In this document: positions 16,724 through 24,450 of the stretch, piece by piece
Numbering within the stretch: the first letter of the stretch is position 1
Layout: each line of letters begins with the position of its first letter
DNA from: Bradyrhizobium cytisi
GTDB lineage: Bacteria > Pseudomonadota > Alphaproteobacteria > Rhizobiales > Xanthobacteraceae
NCBI RefSeq assembly: GCF_008123515.1
Contig: NZ_VSSR01000109.1
Span: 1 to 49,789, forward strand
Direction: 5' to 3'
Length of the DNA: 49,789 nucleotides
Notes under the pieces: model-generated
The model's input: the letters and a program-made list of their open reading frames with translations, nothing else
Told to the model about the DNA's origin: nothing
Database searches by the model: none
Translations under genes and position numbers: made by a program

Positions 16724-17851
16724 ATGCGTCCGACCGACGTTGCGATTTCCAACTATCGCTCCATTCGGCAGCTCTCGATACCCATCCACCCCTTGTCCGT
16801 GTTTGTGGGTGAGAATGGTGTCGGCAAATCCAATCTCTACAAGTCCTTGTCGCTGTTGCGCGACGCGGCGGCAGGTCGAATCACGCGCACGATCGCCGAG
16901 GAGGGCGGATTAAATTCCGTCTGTTGGTCCGGCCTTCGCAAGCGAGGAGAAGATGGCCGACTGCGTTTGTCGGCCAAATTCGATAATCTCAGATATTCCA
17001 TTGAGCTCGGATTTCCCGGCCCGGTTGAGGCGGCATTTTCCGGCGAGCCGATGATCAAGGCTGAAAGTATCGAGACGACACAGGGCAAACGTAAGGTTCA
17101 GCTGATGGCACGAACGAATTCGCTCGTCAGCGTCCGCGGCGAGAGCGGCGCCTGGACCGGCCACAAGGATGCGGTGCTGCCGTCAGAGACGGCGCTTGCG
17201 GGTTTTTCCGATGGCAAGGAATGCCCTGAAATCGACCTGATCAGAAACGCGATGCTGGGCTGGCGATTCTATCATGACTTTCGCACCGATCCGGCGTCGC
17301 CGATACGAAAGCCGTGTCTGGCGATTACGACGCCCTCGCTCAGTGCCGACGGAACCGATTTGGCTGCCGCCCTGGCGACGCTTTATTCCATTCGGGAAGA
17401 TGCCACCGACTTGCAGGACGCGATCCAGGATGCATTCCCGGGCGCTGAGCTCCGCGCATGGGAAGAAAATGGTTGGTGTGAATTTGATTTGCAGCTGGCG
17501 GATATGCCGCGGCCGTTTAGGGCTCATGAACTGTCCGATGGGACGCTGAAATACATCTGCCTGCTCGCGGTGTTCATGGGCTATCGGCTGCCGCCCTTCA
17601 TCGCGCTGAACGAACCGGAGACCAGCCTGCATCCGTCGCTGCTGGCGCCATTGGCCCGGCTGGTCGCCAAGGCGTCACGCCGCGCCGACATCTGGATTGT
17701 CACCCATTCGGAACAACTGATGGAGGCATTGCGAAGCGAGAGTTCAGTCCCGCCTCGCCGGGTGATCAAGCCGAAAGGCGCCACGACCATCGAGGGCCTG
17801 ACCATCGGCGGTGAATATCGGGACGAGGAATCCGACGAAGACGACTCTTAG
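16724..17851 (+). CDS. AAA-family ATPase (RecF/SMC-like, predicted ATPase of the COG4637 type)
   Basis: The protein has 375 residues. The N-terminus ISNYRSIRQLSI leads into Walker A GENGVGKS (29-36). A signature-like motif ELSDGTLKYICLLA lies near 268, and Walker B is PFIALNEPETSLHP (about 292-304), with Asn where many ATPases have Asp, as is usual in this subfamily. A switch-like VTHSEQL follows and the acidic C-terminus ends DEESDEDDS. Such single-gene ATPases occur in accessory regions and sometimes with a nuclease partner, but none is next to it. Its role is unknown. Confidence 0.85.
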   Translation: MRPTDVAISNYRSIRQLSIPIHPLSVFVGENGVGKSNLYKSLSLLRDAAAGRITRTIAEEGGLNSVCWSGLRKRGEDGRLRLSAKFDNLRYSIELGFPGPVEAAFSGEPMIKAESIETTQGKRKVQLMARTNSLVSVRGESGAWTGHKDAVLPSETALAGFSDGKECPEIDLIRNAMLGWRFYHDFRTDPASPIRKPCLAITTPSLSADGTDLAAALATLYSIREDATDLQDAIQDAFPGAELRAWEENGWCEFDLQLADMPRPFRAHELSDGTLKYICLLAVFMGYRLPPFIALNEPETSLHPSLLAPLARLVAKASRRADIWIVTHSEQLMEALRSESSVPPRRVIKPKGATTIEGLTIGGEYRDEESDEDDS

Positions 17852-17880
17852 TCGTTGCAGGTCGTGCCGTCGTGCGACGG

Positions 17881-17973
17881 CTACTTCCGCAAAATCTTCA
17901 CCAGTTCCCCGTGCGAATGGCCTCCCAATCGAACGACATCGCCGCGGAACGATATCGCCGATCCACCGCTGTT
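17881..17973 (-). pseudogene. Short copy of the 3' end of a suhB-like gene, in frame after the NTF2-like gene's stop
   Basis: Thirty sense codons directly follow the TAG stop of the NTF2-like gene in the same frame and end in a second TAG (17883-17881). They close with GDVV ... HGELVKILRK, which matches the C-terminus of SuhB encoded at 22448-23239 (GDVV ... HGELVKILRK). At DNA level 17890-17943 aligns to 22463-22516 without gaps at about two thirds identity. It may be a relic of recombination or a 3' extension separated by a stop. Confidence 0.55.
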
Positions 17974-18375
17974 CTAATCTGAATATTCCCAGAAATCGTC
18001 CGGGATAGAGCTTCCCATGGCAGCCCGCATGGCATCCCGAAAAAGCCTCGCTGCGGGCATTGGACGAAAAGCTAGTGTGCGATCGACGATGAATCCCTCG
18101 TCGTTTTCTTCGATAAGATCGAAGCTTTCCAGCTCGTGGCCCTGAATTTTTCCCTTCCATCTCAGTAGGGTTCTTCGGTCGTCTAGCTTCCATTCACCCG
18201 TATAGGCACCCTCCCGTAGCGTGGTCGACGTCGCGAAAATCTTCGCAACTACCGCACGACCTTCTGCAGTTCGTATCAACACGGGACTGTGAAAAACAAC
18301 ATTTGGAGCGAGAAGCTTTTCGTAGTCAGCAACAGTGGCGTGGCCCGACTCACGCAGTTTGCGAATTGCATGCAT
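17974..18375 (-). CDS. NTF2-like/SnoaL-fold protein of unknown function
   Basis: The protein has 133 residues from the ATG at 18375, preceded by AAGGAG at a spacing of eight; the frame runs on to 18591 but without a good start. The pattern, a helical N-terminus with DYEKLLAPNVVFHSPVLI, then the strands EGRAVVAKIF, YTGEWKLDDRRTLLRWKGKI and ESFDLIEENDEGFIVDRTLAFRP, matches the cone-shaped NTF2 fold used by small hydrolases, isomerases and ligand binders. The catalytic set is not identifiable. It is convergent with the AAA ATPase gene. Confidence 0.7.
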   Translation of the reverse strand: MHAIRKLRESGHATVADYEKLLAPNVVFHSPVLIRTAEGRAVVAKIFATSTTLREGAYTGEWKLDDRRTLLRWKGKIQGHELESFDLIEENDEGFIVDRTLAFRPMPAARLFRDAMRAAMGSSIPDDFWEYSD

Positions 18376-18632
18376 GGTGGACGGCTCCTTGGATGGCTGC
18401 AACCCTATGCCTGCTTCTTGGTGACATTTGGCGAGTATAGCGGCAACGCCGCCCGCTTGAAAGCGATTGCGAACGGCGCCGTTTCGGCCCCGCACCCTGA
18501 CGAAATCGCTCGAAGCCTTCCGCGTTTCGGAAGGAGACTTCTCAGTTTTCCCGTCTGTTGCACCGACAGTTTTCGCTCCACTTTCACCCAACGGCGCCGC
18601 CCGAGCGCGACAGCTTACAGATGGAGGCGAAT

Positions 18633-18797
18633 ATGGGTGAGGTTATCCGGTTCGTTCCAAAGGCCGAACGCGAACGGCTCCGCCTGATTCAAGAAGCCCG
18701 GGCGATCTATGACAGCGTTTTCCCGTCTGATGTCATCGGTGGGCGAAGCGACGGGGCATCAACCGTAGATGCTCGTCGTGGCGATACCCGCCCCTAA
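18633..18797 (+). CDS. Small conserved hypothetical protein
   Basis: The protein has 54 residues from ATG 18633, with GGAGG nine nt upstream. The N-terminal MGEVIRFVPKAERERLRLIQ and ARAIYDSVFP form an amphipathic charged helix. I recall similar short proteins in Bradyrhizobium genomes, but this cannot be verified here. The gene diverges from the NTF2-like gene. No function is recognised. Confidence 0.6.
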   Translation: MGEVIRFVPKAERERLRLIQEARAIYDSVFPSDVIGGRSDGASTVDARRGDTRP

Positions 18798-18859
18798 AAC
18801 ACAGCACCAAAGCGCACACCACCATCTATCCACTTCGAACGAATCCAAAGGAGGTCACC

Positions 18860-19186
18860 ATGTCGATCCGAAGCGCTCTTTTCACGATTGCATTCCTCAC
18901 AGCTACCCTTGGTACAGCCCATGCCGAAAGCCTGCGTCCGATCCAAGCCAAGAGCATTGATCTCGGCGACGTATCGGGCGTCACTTACTACACGATCGAG
19001 GGCGACGGTTTTCATGTCGTCACAACCCTGGCCCAAGGCGAGGCGGGAACGCCAATCCGTGTTGTGTCAGTTCTTGCACCTGGCCAGCACGTGGTCCTGT
19101 CGACGACAAGCCGGAAGACCGGGCTTGAAATCAGCCGGCAACGCGATCGCGTAATTGTCCGCAACGCGAGCTCCACCGTCGACTGA
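18860..19186 (+). CDS. Exported hypothetical protein
   Basis: The protein has 108 residues. An excellent ribosome-binding site, AAAGGAGG, precedes ATG 18860. A Sec signal peptide (about 1-22, ending TAHA) leads into a small all-beta domain with no recognised motif. It is probably periplasmic. The SRPBCC gene follows 41 nt later and may share the transcript. Confidence 0.7.
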   Translation: MSIRSALFTIAFLTATLGTAHAESLRPIQAKSIDLGDVSGVTYYTIEGDGFHVVTTLAQGEAGTPIRVVSVLAPGQHVVLSTTSRKTGLEISRQRDRVIVRNASSTVD

Positions 19187-19227
19187 AGTTTGATTGGTCC
19201 GCGTATTCTGAAGATTGGGAGCTGAGC

Positions 19228-19716
19228 ATGTCTACGATCCATATCCACCGAACGACCACGTCAACACCTGAACAGTATATTGCTGGGCTCACCGACTTCG
19301 GGCCGGGTCGTCGTTCGGAGCTTTTTGGTAACAGCGCGGACGAGTACCTGAAGGTGCATCACAAGGGTATTTCGGAGGCCGACGTCACGGAGGGGTCAGG
19401 TGGCATCTGGGAACGCTTGCACTACGATTGGTCTCATCCCAATCGGGTAATCCTCTCGACGACAGATTCCAATGTTTGGGGAGGCGCGTCAGGTCACACC
19501 TACAGCTTCACTCGGCGTCCTGACGGCATGACCGAAATCGACGTGACTGTCGTTCGCGATGGAAAGAATTTCAAAGGCTGGGTGCTAGGTGCCGTACTAG
19601 GCACGGTTGGCAGGCATGTTTTAGAAAGCGCGTTTGACCGCTCGATCGAGGCGATCGAGGCTCGAAACAGTCTTTCGAGATCTCGCGAAACGGTCGAGCA
19701 GGGTCGTGCGGCCTAA
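19228..19716 (+). CDS. SRPBCC-like (START/polyketide cyclase fold) protein
   Basis: The protein has 162 residues. The N-terminus IHIHRTTTSTPEQYIAGLTDF and the later WERLHYDWSHPNRVILSTTDSN, HTYSFTRRPDGMTEIDVTV and the long C-terminal helix GRHVLESAFDRSIEAIEAR follow the SRPBCC pattern: a curved sheet wrapped round a C-terminal helix to make a hydrophobic ligand pocket. The ligand is unknown. Its stop codon overlaps the end of the convergent LysR pseudogene. Confidence 0.65.
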   Translation: MSTIHIHRTTTSTPEQYIAGLTDFGPGRRSELFGNSADEYLKVHHKGISEADVTEGSGGIWERLHYDWSHPNRVILSTTDSNVWGGASGHTYSFTRRPDGMTEIDVTVVRDGKNFKGWVLGAVLGTVGRHVLESAFDRSIEAIEARNSLSRSRETVEQGRAA

Positions 19717-20614
19717 CTATTAAACTCTGCCAGAACTCGTTTTAGCCGCGGGGCTGCGAAATCGAGGAAAGCTCGCACTTTGATCGGAAGAAATTTATCG
19801 GCCGTATAGACGAAGTTGACCGGCATCGTGGGCGGACGAAACTCATCCAGTAGAGTTGTTAACGATCCGCACTTTAGTCCGGAATGGAAATGATACGAGA
19901 GAGCGATCGTAATTCCCACGCCCGCGCACGCCGCTTCACACGCGGCCTCGGCGTTGCTGACAACGAGCCGTGGACGCATAGGTATCGCAACCGTCGTCTT
20001 GCCTACCGCAAATGTCCAAACATCGAGCGCCATGATGGCCGGATAGCTTATGCAGTCATGACCGGCCAGATCTTCCGGCTTGCGGGGCGTTCCGCGCGTC
20101 GCCAGATAGGTGGGATTGGCGCAAACTACGCTTCGCGTTGTTCCCACAGGCACCGCTATCAGACTGCTATCCGGTAACGCGCCAATGCGCAGGCCGATGT
20201 CGACCTGCTCTTGAAACAGGCTCTGCACACGATCTGTAAGAATCAAGTTCGTCCTGATGTCAGGAAAGGTCTTGAGGAAGTCGGCAAGGATCGGGATGAG
20301 GTGAGTGCGCCCAAGACTCTCCGGAGCCGTAACCGTCAATTCGCCGGTTGGCGCGGTAAACTCTCCAGAGGCCATGCGCTCGGATTCCGTAACATCCGCA
20401 AGAATGCGCTTGCAAGCAGATAGGAGCTGCCAGCGTCGGTGAGGACGAGTTGGCGACTTGACCGGTTGAACAGCTTGACCCGCAGATGAGATTCAAGTTC
20501 GGAGATCTTGCGGCTAACTGTTGTAAGGGGCGTCTTCATCTGACGCGCCGCAGCCGACAGGCTGCCAGCCTCGACGACCGCAAGAAAGGTTGACATGGCG
20601 TCCAGGCGATCCAT
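19713..20614 (-). pseudogene. LysR-family transcriptional regulator, frameshifted
   Basis: The N-terminal winged helix-turn-helix (MDRLDAMSTFLAVVEAGSLS, AAARQMKTPLTTVSRKISEL, LFNRSSRQLVLTDAG) is in one frame from 20614. The linker and effector-binding domain (RILADVTESERMASGEF onwards, to 19713) are in another. The break is at about 20411-20416, where the family pattern YLLACKRIL would need one or four more bases. Together the two parts give a normal length of about 300 residues. Either this is a real inactivating deletion or a sequencing error. An intact protein would be expected to regulate the divergent DUF3237 gene. Confidence 0.85.
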
Positions 20615-20890
20615 CGCATCCTCTTCCAAAATTCGGAAGGATAGGTTCCGATTGTGCCACGTAACCGCGGATTTCGGAAGTCGTCGCTAAAGAACACAAG
20701 TAATAAGCCCTTGGGCTTGCGGGGCTTCTTCGCTCGAGGGCAAGAGCCCGGGGACGTCGAACCTATAGACCCTCCGTGGTTTGGTAGGGCTCCTTCCGCA
20801 TCCGTCAGTTGGCAATGTCGAGTGTCGCCTCCACTTTTCGCAGTGAGAGCGAAGTGCCACCATCCGGCACAACGACCACCAAAGGAGAGA

Positions 20891-21355
20891 ATGATGGCCG
20901 AGGTTCAGAAAATGCGAGGCGAAAAGATTTACGAGTGCGACTTCAATATCACCGGAGTGACCGACTACGGCGTGACGCTGGATGCACTCCTAAGCGGCAA
21001 AGAAAGGGTGCCCCTGCAGGGAGCACGAATTGATGTGGCTTTCGAGGGAGACATCAAAGGTCGGATCACGGGCAAAGTACGTAGTGGCGTCGAATACCTC
21101 CAGCTGCGTGCCGATGGACGCACTGATCTCGACGGCAGAGCCACAATTGAAACTGAAGACGGCCATCGCATCGCCATGCGTATTGAGGGCGTTGCGACGC
21201 CGCGAGCGAATGAACCGATGATGGACCTCGTTGCCAACGTGCGTCTTACCACCGCAGCTCCGAAGTATGATTGGGTCAACACGAGGCAGATTTGGGGGCT
21301 CGCCACTGTAAATTTGGCGACGGCGAAGATACACGTCGAATCGTTCTTGCAGTGA
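20891..21355 (+). CDS. DUF3237 family protein
   Basis: The protein has 154 residues from ATG 20891 (a second ATG follows at once), with AAAGGAGAG upstream. The central VPLQGARIDVAFEGDIKGRI and EYLQLRADGRTDLDGRATIETEDGHRI segments are characteristic of DUF3237 (UPF0311) proteins, beta-barrel proteins of unknown biochemical role that often lie next to LysR regulators and aromatic catabolism genes. The frame extends upstream to 20654, but that part has no family similarity. Confidence 0.8.
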   Translation: MMAEVQKMRGEKIYECDFNITGVTDYGVTLDALLSGKERVPLQGARIDVAFEGDIKGRITGKVRSGVEYLQLRADGRTDLDGRATIETEDGHRIAMRIEGVATPRANEPMMDLVANVRLTTAAPKYDWVNTRQIWGLATVNLATAKIHVESFLQ

Positions 21356-21422
21356 CGAACGCAAACCGGCCGGCGGGGCAGAACGCCATGAGAGAATACT
21401 TCGCACCATAGAGGAGTTAGGC

Positions 21423-22079
21423 ATGAGCACAATCCAGGAGCAGAGGGGAGCCGCGTCCAGGCACCCGGATGCAAAGAAGGTGAACTTCAAGCTTGAGGCC
21501 GTCGTCATACCCGTATCGGATGTCGATCGTTCAAAGTCTTTCTACGGCAGCCTTGGCTGGCGGCTCGACGCAGATTTCGCCGTCGGCGACGCGTTTCGCG
21601 TGGTGCAGTTCACGCCTCCCGGTTCACCAGCCTCGGTCCATTTCGGCAAGGGGCTAACGTCCGCAACACCCGGCGCAGCACAGAATATCTACCTGATCGT
21701 ATCCGACATCGAAGCAGCCCACGCCGAACTCATCGCACGTGGCGCCCAGGTGAGCGATGTATTCCACCGCGCCGGACCGGGGCAGCCGCCTCTGAGCGGA
21801 CGCGATCCGGCGGGGCGCAGTTATGTCTCGTTCGCCTCTTTGAGCGACCCCGACGGAAACACCTGGCTCCTGCAGGAGATCACCGCGCGATTGCCCGGGC
21901 GCGTGGACTCCGACGACACGGCGTTCTCCTCGCCGGCTGAGCTTGCCGCAGCACTTCGTCGCGCCGCCGCCGCGCATGGCGAGCACGAGAAGCGGACCGG
22001 CACGCATGATGAAAATTGGCCGGATTGGTATGCCGAATACGTGGTGGCCGAGCAATCCGGCCGTGAGCCGCCGAAATAA
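21423..22079 (+). CDS. VOC superfamily (glyoxalase/bleomycin-resistance) protein
   Basis: The protein has 218 residues. A single VOC module lies at about 22-155: LEAVVIPVSDVDRSKSFYGSLGW is the typical first beta-alpha-beta unit, and IYLIVSDIEAAHAELIARGA with SYVSFASLSDPDGNTWLLQEI the second. A C-terminal extension of about 60 residues, ending DENWPDWYAEYVVAEQSG, is found in a subset that may act on epoxides or other electrophiles. It lies 67 nt after DUF3237 on the same strand and is immediately followed by a transposase tail. Confidence 0.85.
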   Translation: MSTIQEQRGAASRHPDAKKVNFKLEAVVIPVSDVDRSKSFYGSLGWRLDADFAVGDAFRVVQFTPPGSPASVHFGKGLTSATPGAAQNIYLIVSDIEAAHAELIARGAQVSDVFHRAGPGQPPLSGRDPAGRSYVSFASLSDPDGNTWLLQEITARLPGRVDSDDTAFSSPAELAAALRRAAAAHGEHEKRTGTHDENWPDWYAEYVVAEQSGREPPK

Positions 22080-22092
22080 GCCAAGATCCAAC

Positions 22093-22215
22093 CGGATCAG
22101 GCAACGTCGTCGGATCGCTACACGCTACGATAAGCTTGCCGCCAACTATCTTGCCTTCGTCCAGATCGCATCCATCCGGCTATGGCTCGCTGCCCGTAGC
22201 GAGTCCACGCCCTAG
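22093..22215 (+). mobile_element. 3' remnant of an IS5-type transposase
   Basis: Forty codons read RRIATRYDKLAANYLAFVQ then IASIRLWLAARSESTP and stop. RIATRYDKLAANYLAxV and ASIRLWL(R)xxESTP are the C-terminal end of IS5-family DDE transposases. The rest of the gene and any left terminal repeat are missing. The fragment starts 14 nt after the VOC stop codon, so the insertion or deletion joined directly to that gene. Confidence 0.7.
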
Positions 22216-22378
22216 TAATGCGGATGCTACGATAGCATTGGCCGGGTCGTGGCCTTCAACCATCCCCCAGGATCGGATGACCGGCCAACATTCGTCAGCG
22301 TCGCGGACCGCATTGATGAGCTGGTTTGAGCAGCGCTACGTGGCGCGCTCAAGACGCCTCATGAGTCTAATCGCCGCG
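22216..22378. other. Gap without a gene
   Basis: I see no supportable gene between the transposase tail and the family C fragment. The opening CCCTAGTAATGCGGATGCTA could include the right end of the lost insertion sequence, but no inverted partner is present. Confidence 0.4.
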
Positions 22379-22421
22379 CATGCCGGTGAGTACTGGATCG
22401 TCCGCCTTCGCGGACGATGAC
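22379..22421. repeat. Palindromic repeat, family C right-end fragment
   Basis: GTACTGGATCGTCCGCCTTC then GCGGACGATGAC matches the right end of the element at 16409-16525. The left part is missing. It sits at the 3' side of suhB. Confidence 0.65.
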
Positions 22422-22447
22422 CGCAGTGTGTAAGGTGTGGCCTCGGC

Positions 22448-23239
22448 CTACGCTGCCTTCCTCAAAATCTTCACCAGCTCGCCGTGCACGAACTCGTTCC
22501 CGCACACGACGTCGCCCGTGACGAGCGCATCGCCCGGCGTGTTGATATCGCTCACCGTTCCGCCCGCTTCGCGCACCATCAGCATGCCGGCGGCGATGTC
22601 CCAGGATTGCAGATTGCGTTCCCAGTAGCCGTCGAGGCGGCCGGCGGCGACGAAGGCGAGGTCGAGGGAGGCGGCGCCGAAGCGGCGCAGGCCGGCGACG
22701 CGGTCCTGGATCGCGGTCATCTCGCGGCGGAATTCCTCGTGGTCGCCGCGGCCGATATGGGGCAGGCCGCAGGCCACCACGCATTCGTTGAGTTGGCGGC
22801 GGCCGGCGACGCGCAGGCGCTGGTCGTTGAGGAAGACGCCCTTGCCGCGCTCGGCGATATAGAGCTCGTCATTGGCGGGGTTGTAGATCACGCCTGCGAT
22901 GATGGTGCCCTCGCGCACCAGACCGATCGAGATCGCGAATTGCGGGATGCCGTGCAGGAAGTTGGTGGTGCCGTCGAGCGGGTCGACGATCCAGGTGTGG
23001 CTCTTGTCGGAGCCTTCCCGCGTGCCGCCTTCCTCGCCGATGAAGCCGTAACCCGGCCGCGCCTTGGCGAGGTCCTGGTAGAGAATTTCTTCGGCACGCT
23101 TGTCGGCGAGCGAGACGAAATTGGCCGGCCCCTTCAGCGAGACTTGCAAATGCTCGATCTCGCCGAGATCGCGCTTGAGGCTGCGGCCGGCGCGGCGCGC
23201 GGCCTTGACCATGACATTGATAGTGGCGGAATACAGCAT
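22448..23239 (-). CDS. suhB: Inositol monophosphatase family protein
   Basis: The protein has 263 residues, normal for the family. Metal-binding motifs are intact: GFIGEEGG (about 65-72), WIVDPLDGTTNFLHG (about 83-97) and WDIAAGMLMVREAGG near 212. The enzyme hydrolyses inositol-1-phosphate or related sugar phosphates with Mg2+; in enterobacteria SuhB also acts in ribosomal RNA transcription complexes. It is the last gene of the minus-strand run that starts at tkt. Its 3' end is partly copied at 17881-17943. Confidence 0.95.
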   Translation of the reverse strand: MLYSATINVMVKAARRAGRSLKRDLGEIEHLQVSLKGPANFVSLADKRAEEILYQDLAKARPGYGFIGEEGGTREGSDKSHTWIVDPLDGTTNFLHGIPQFAISIGLVREGTIIAGVIYNPANDELYIAERGKGVFLNDQRLRVAGRRQLNECVVACGLPHIGRGDHEEFRREMTAIQDRVAGLRRFGAASLDLAFVAAGRLDGYWERNLQSWDIAAGMLMVREAGGTVSDINTPGDALVTGDVVCGNEFVHGELVKILRKAA

Positions 23240-23328
23240 GAGCTCTGGTCTTGATCGGGGGAGGAGGCGCAGAACCGCGCCATTTGAGGGGATTGGGTGC
23301 CCCGCGAGGGGCCAAACGTCAAGTCGTT

Positions 23329-23365
23329 CAGGTCATTTGCAGGGCATTTGGTGTCAGGTCATTTG
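23329..23365. repeat. Threefold short repeat across a stop codon
   Basis: CAGGTCATTTG (23329-23339), CAGGGCATTTG (23340-23350) and CAGGTCATTTG (23355-23365) are near-tandem. The last one contains the stop codon of the Sel1-repeat gene. It looks like local slippage duplication. Confidence 0.7.
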
Positions 23366-24441
23366 TTTCCGAGCCATTTTTTGGCGGCGGCCTCCGCCTT
23401 GGCGCGGTCGTCGGCGGGCAGATCGGCCAGCTGCTTGTCGAGCTCCGGGTCGCCCTTGCCGGAGGTTTTGGCCACCAGATGCCATTTGAACCCCTCGACC
23501 TTGTCCACGGATGTGCCCATGCCGTTGATCAGGACCCAGGCGAGGCGGTTCTGCGCGATCGCGCTGCCCTGGCGGGAGGCCTTGCGCAGCAACGCCACGG
23601 CTGCGGGCTGGTTCTTCGGCGTGCCGGCGCCGTTGAACATGGCGATGGCATATTCAACCTCGGCATCGACATTGTCGGCCAGCGAGGCTGCCTGCAGCAG
23701 CCGCACCGACCGATCGGGGTCCTTCGGCACGCCGGTGCCTTCCTTGTAGAAGGTCGCGAGGGCGTATTGCGCCTCGGGCAGCCCGGCATCGGCCGCCTGG
23801 CGCAACAGCTCGGCGGAGCGGTTGACGTCCTGCGGCAGGGTCTGGCCGTCCAGATAAAGCAGGGCAAGGTTATAGGCCGCCCTGGGCTCGCCGAGCTTGG
23901 CGGCGGAGGCCATCAGCTTGACCGCCTCGCCCTTGTCGACGGGGCCGCCGCGGCCGGCGATGCGCAGCATGGCGAGCGCGAACATCGCCTCACGGTCGCC
24001 GGCGTCGGAGGCGCGCTTGTACCATTCGATCGCCTTGGCGTAGTCGCGCCTGATGCCCATGGCGTTGGAATAGAGCTCGCCCAGCATGGTCATGGCCTTG
24101 GCATCGCCGGTCTTGGCGCGCGCGCTGGCGAGGTCGAAGGCGGTCTTGTACTGGCCGCGCTGATAGGCGCCGAACACCAGGTCGACGTTGGAATTGTCGG
24201 TCGGCGGCGCGGGGATCACGGTTGCCGGCAGCGTCGGGCTCGGCGAGGCCGACGGCTTTGGCGCCGGTGCGGCCTCCTTCTTCCTGGTGATCGTGTGCGG
24301 CGCGACCTTTGGCTTTTCCTTTGCCGTTTCCTTGGGCTTCGCAGGGCTCGGGATCGTCGCCGGCGGCGTGATCTGGAGCTGCGCGGCCGCAGGCGCCGCC
24401 AGCAGCAGCGTGGTCAGAAGCGTGATGCGCAGGAGTGTCAT
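23359..24441 (-). CDS. Exported Sel1/TPR-repeat protein
   Basis: The protein has 360 residues. A signal peptide (about 1-20, ending APAAA) is followed by a Pro/Lys/Ala-rich linker to about residue 90. Then come about six Sel1-like repeats, for example AKAMTMLGELYSNAMGIRRD, YAKAIEWYKRASDAGDREA and PEAQYALATFYKEGTGVPKD. Such repeats build solenoids for protein contacts, usually in the periplasm. It lies 9 nt after the thiE-like gene and is probably in the same operon. The partner is unknown. Confidence 0.88.
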   Translation of the reverse strand: MTLLRITLLTTLLLAAPAAAQLQITPPATIPSPAKPKETAKEKPKVAPHTITRKKEAAPAPKPSASPSPTLPATVIPAPPTDNSNVDLVFGAYQRGQYKTAFDLASARAKTGDAKAMTMLGELYSNAMGIRRDYAKAIEWYKRASDAGDREAMFALAMLRIAGRGGPVDKGEAVKLMASAAKLGEPRAAYNLALLYLDGQTLPQDVNRSAELLRQAADAGLPEAQYALATFYKEGTGVPKDPDRSVRLLQAASLADNVDAEVEYAIAMFNGAGTPKNQPAAVALLRKASRQGSAIAQNRLAWVLINGMGTSVDKVEGFKWHLVAKTSGKGDPELDKQLADLPADDRAKAEAAAKKWLGNK

Positions 24442-24450
24442 GGCGGGGCG

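Noticed and set aside
18558..18632. Longer start for the 54-residue small protein
   Set aside because: The GGAGG ribosome-binding site is placed for the ATG at 18633, and the extra residues show no conservation pattern.
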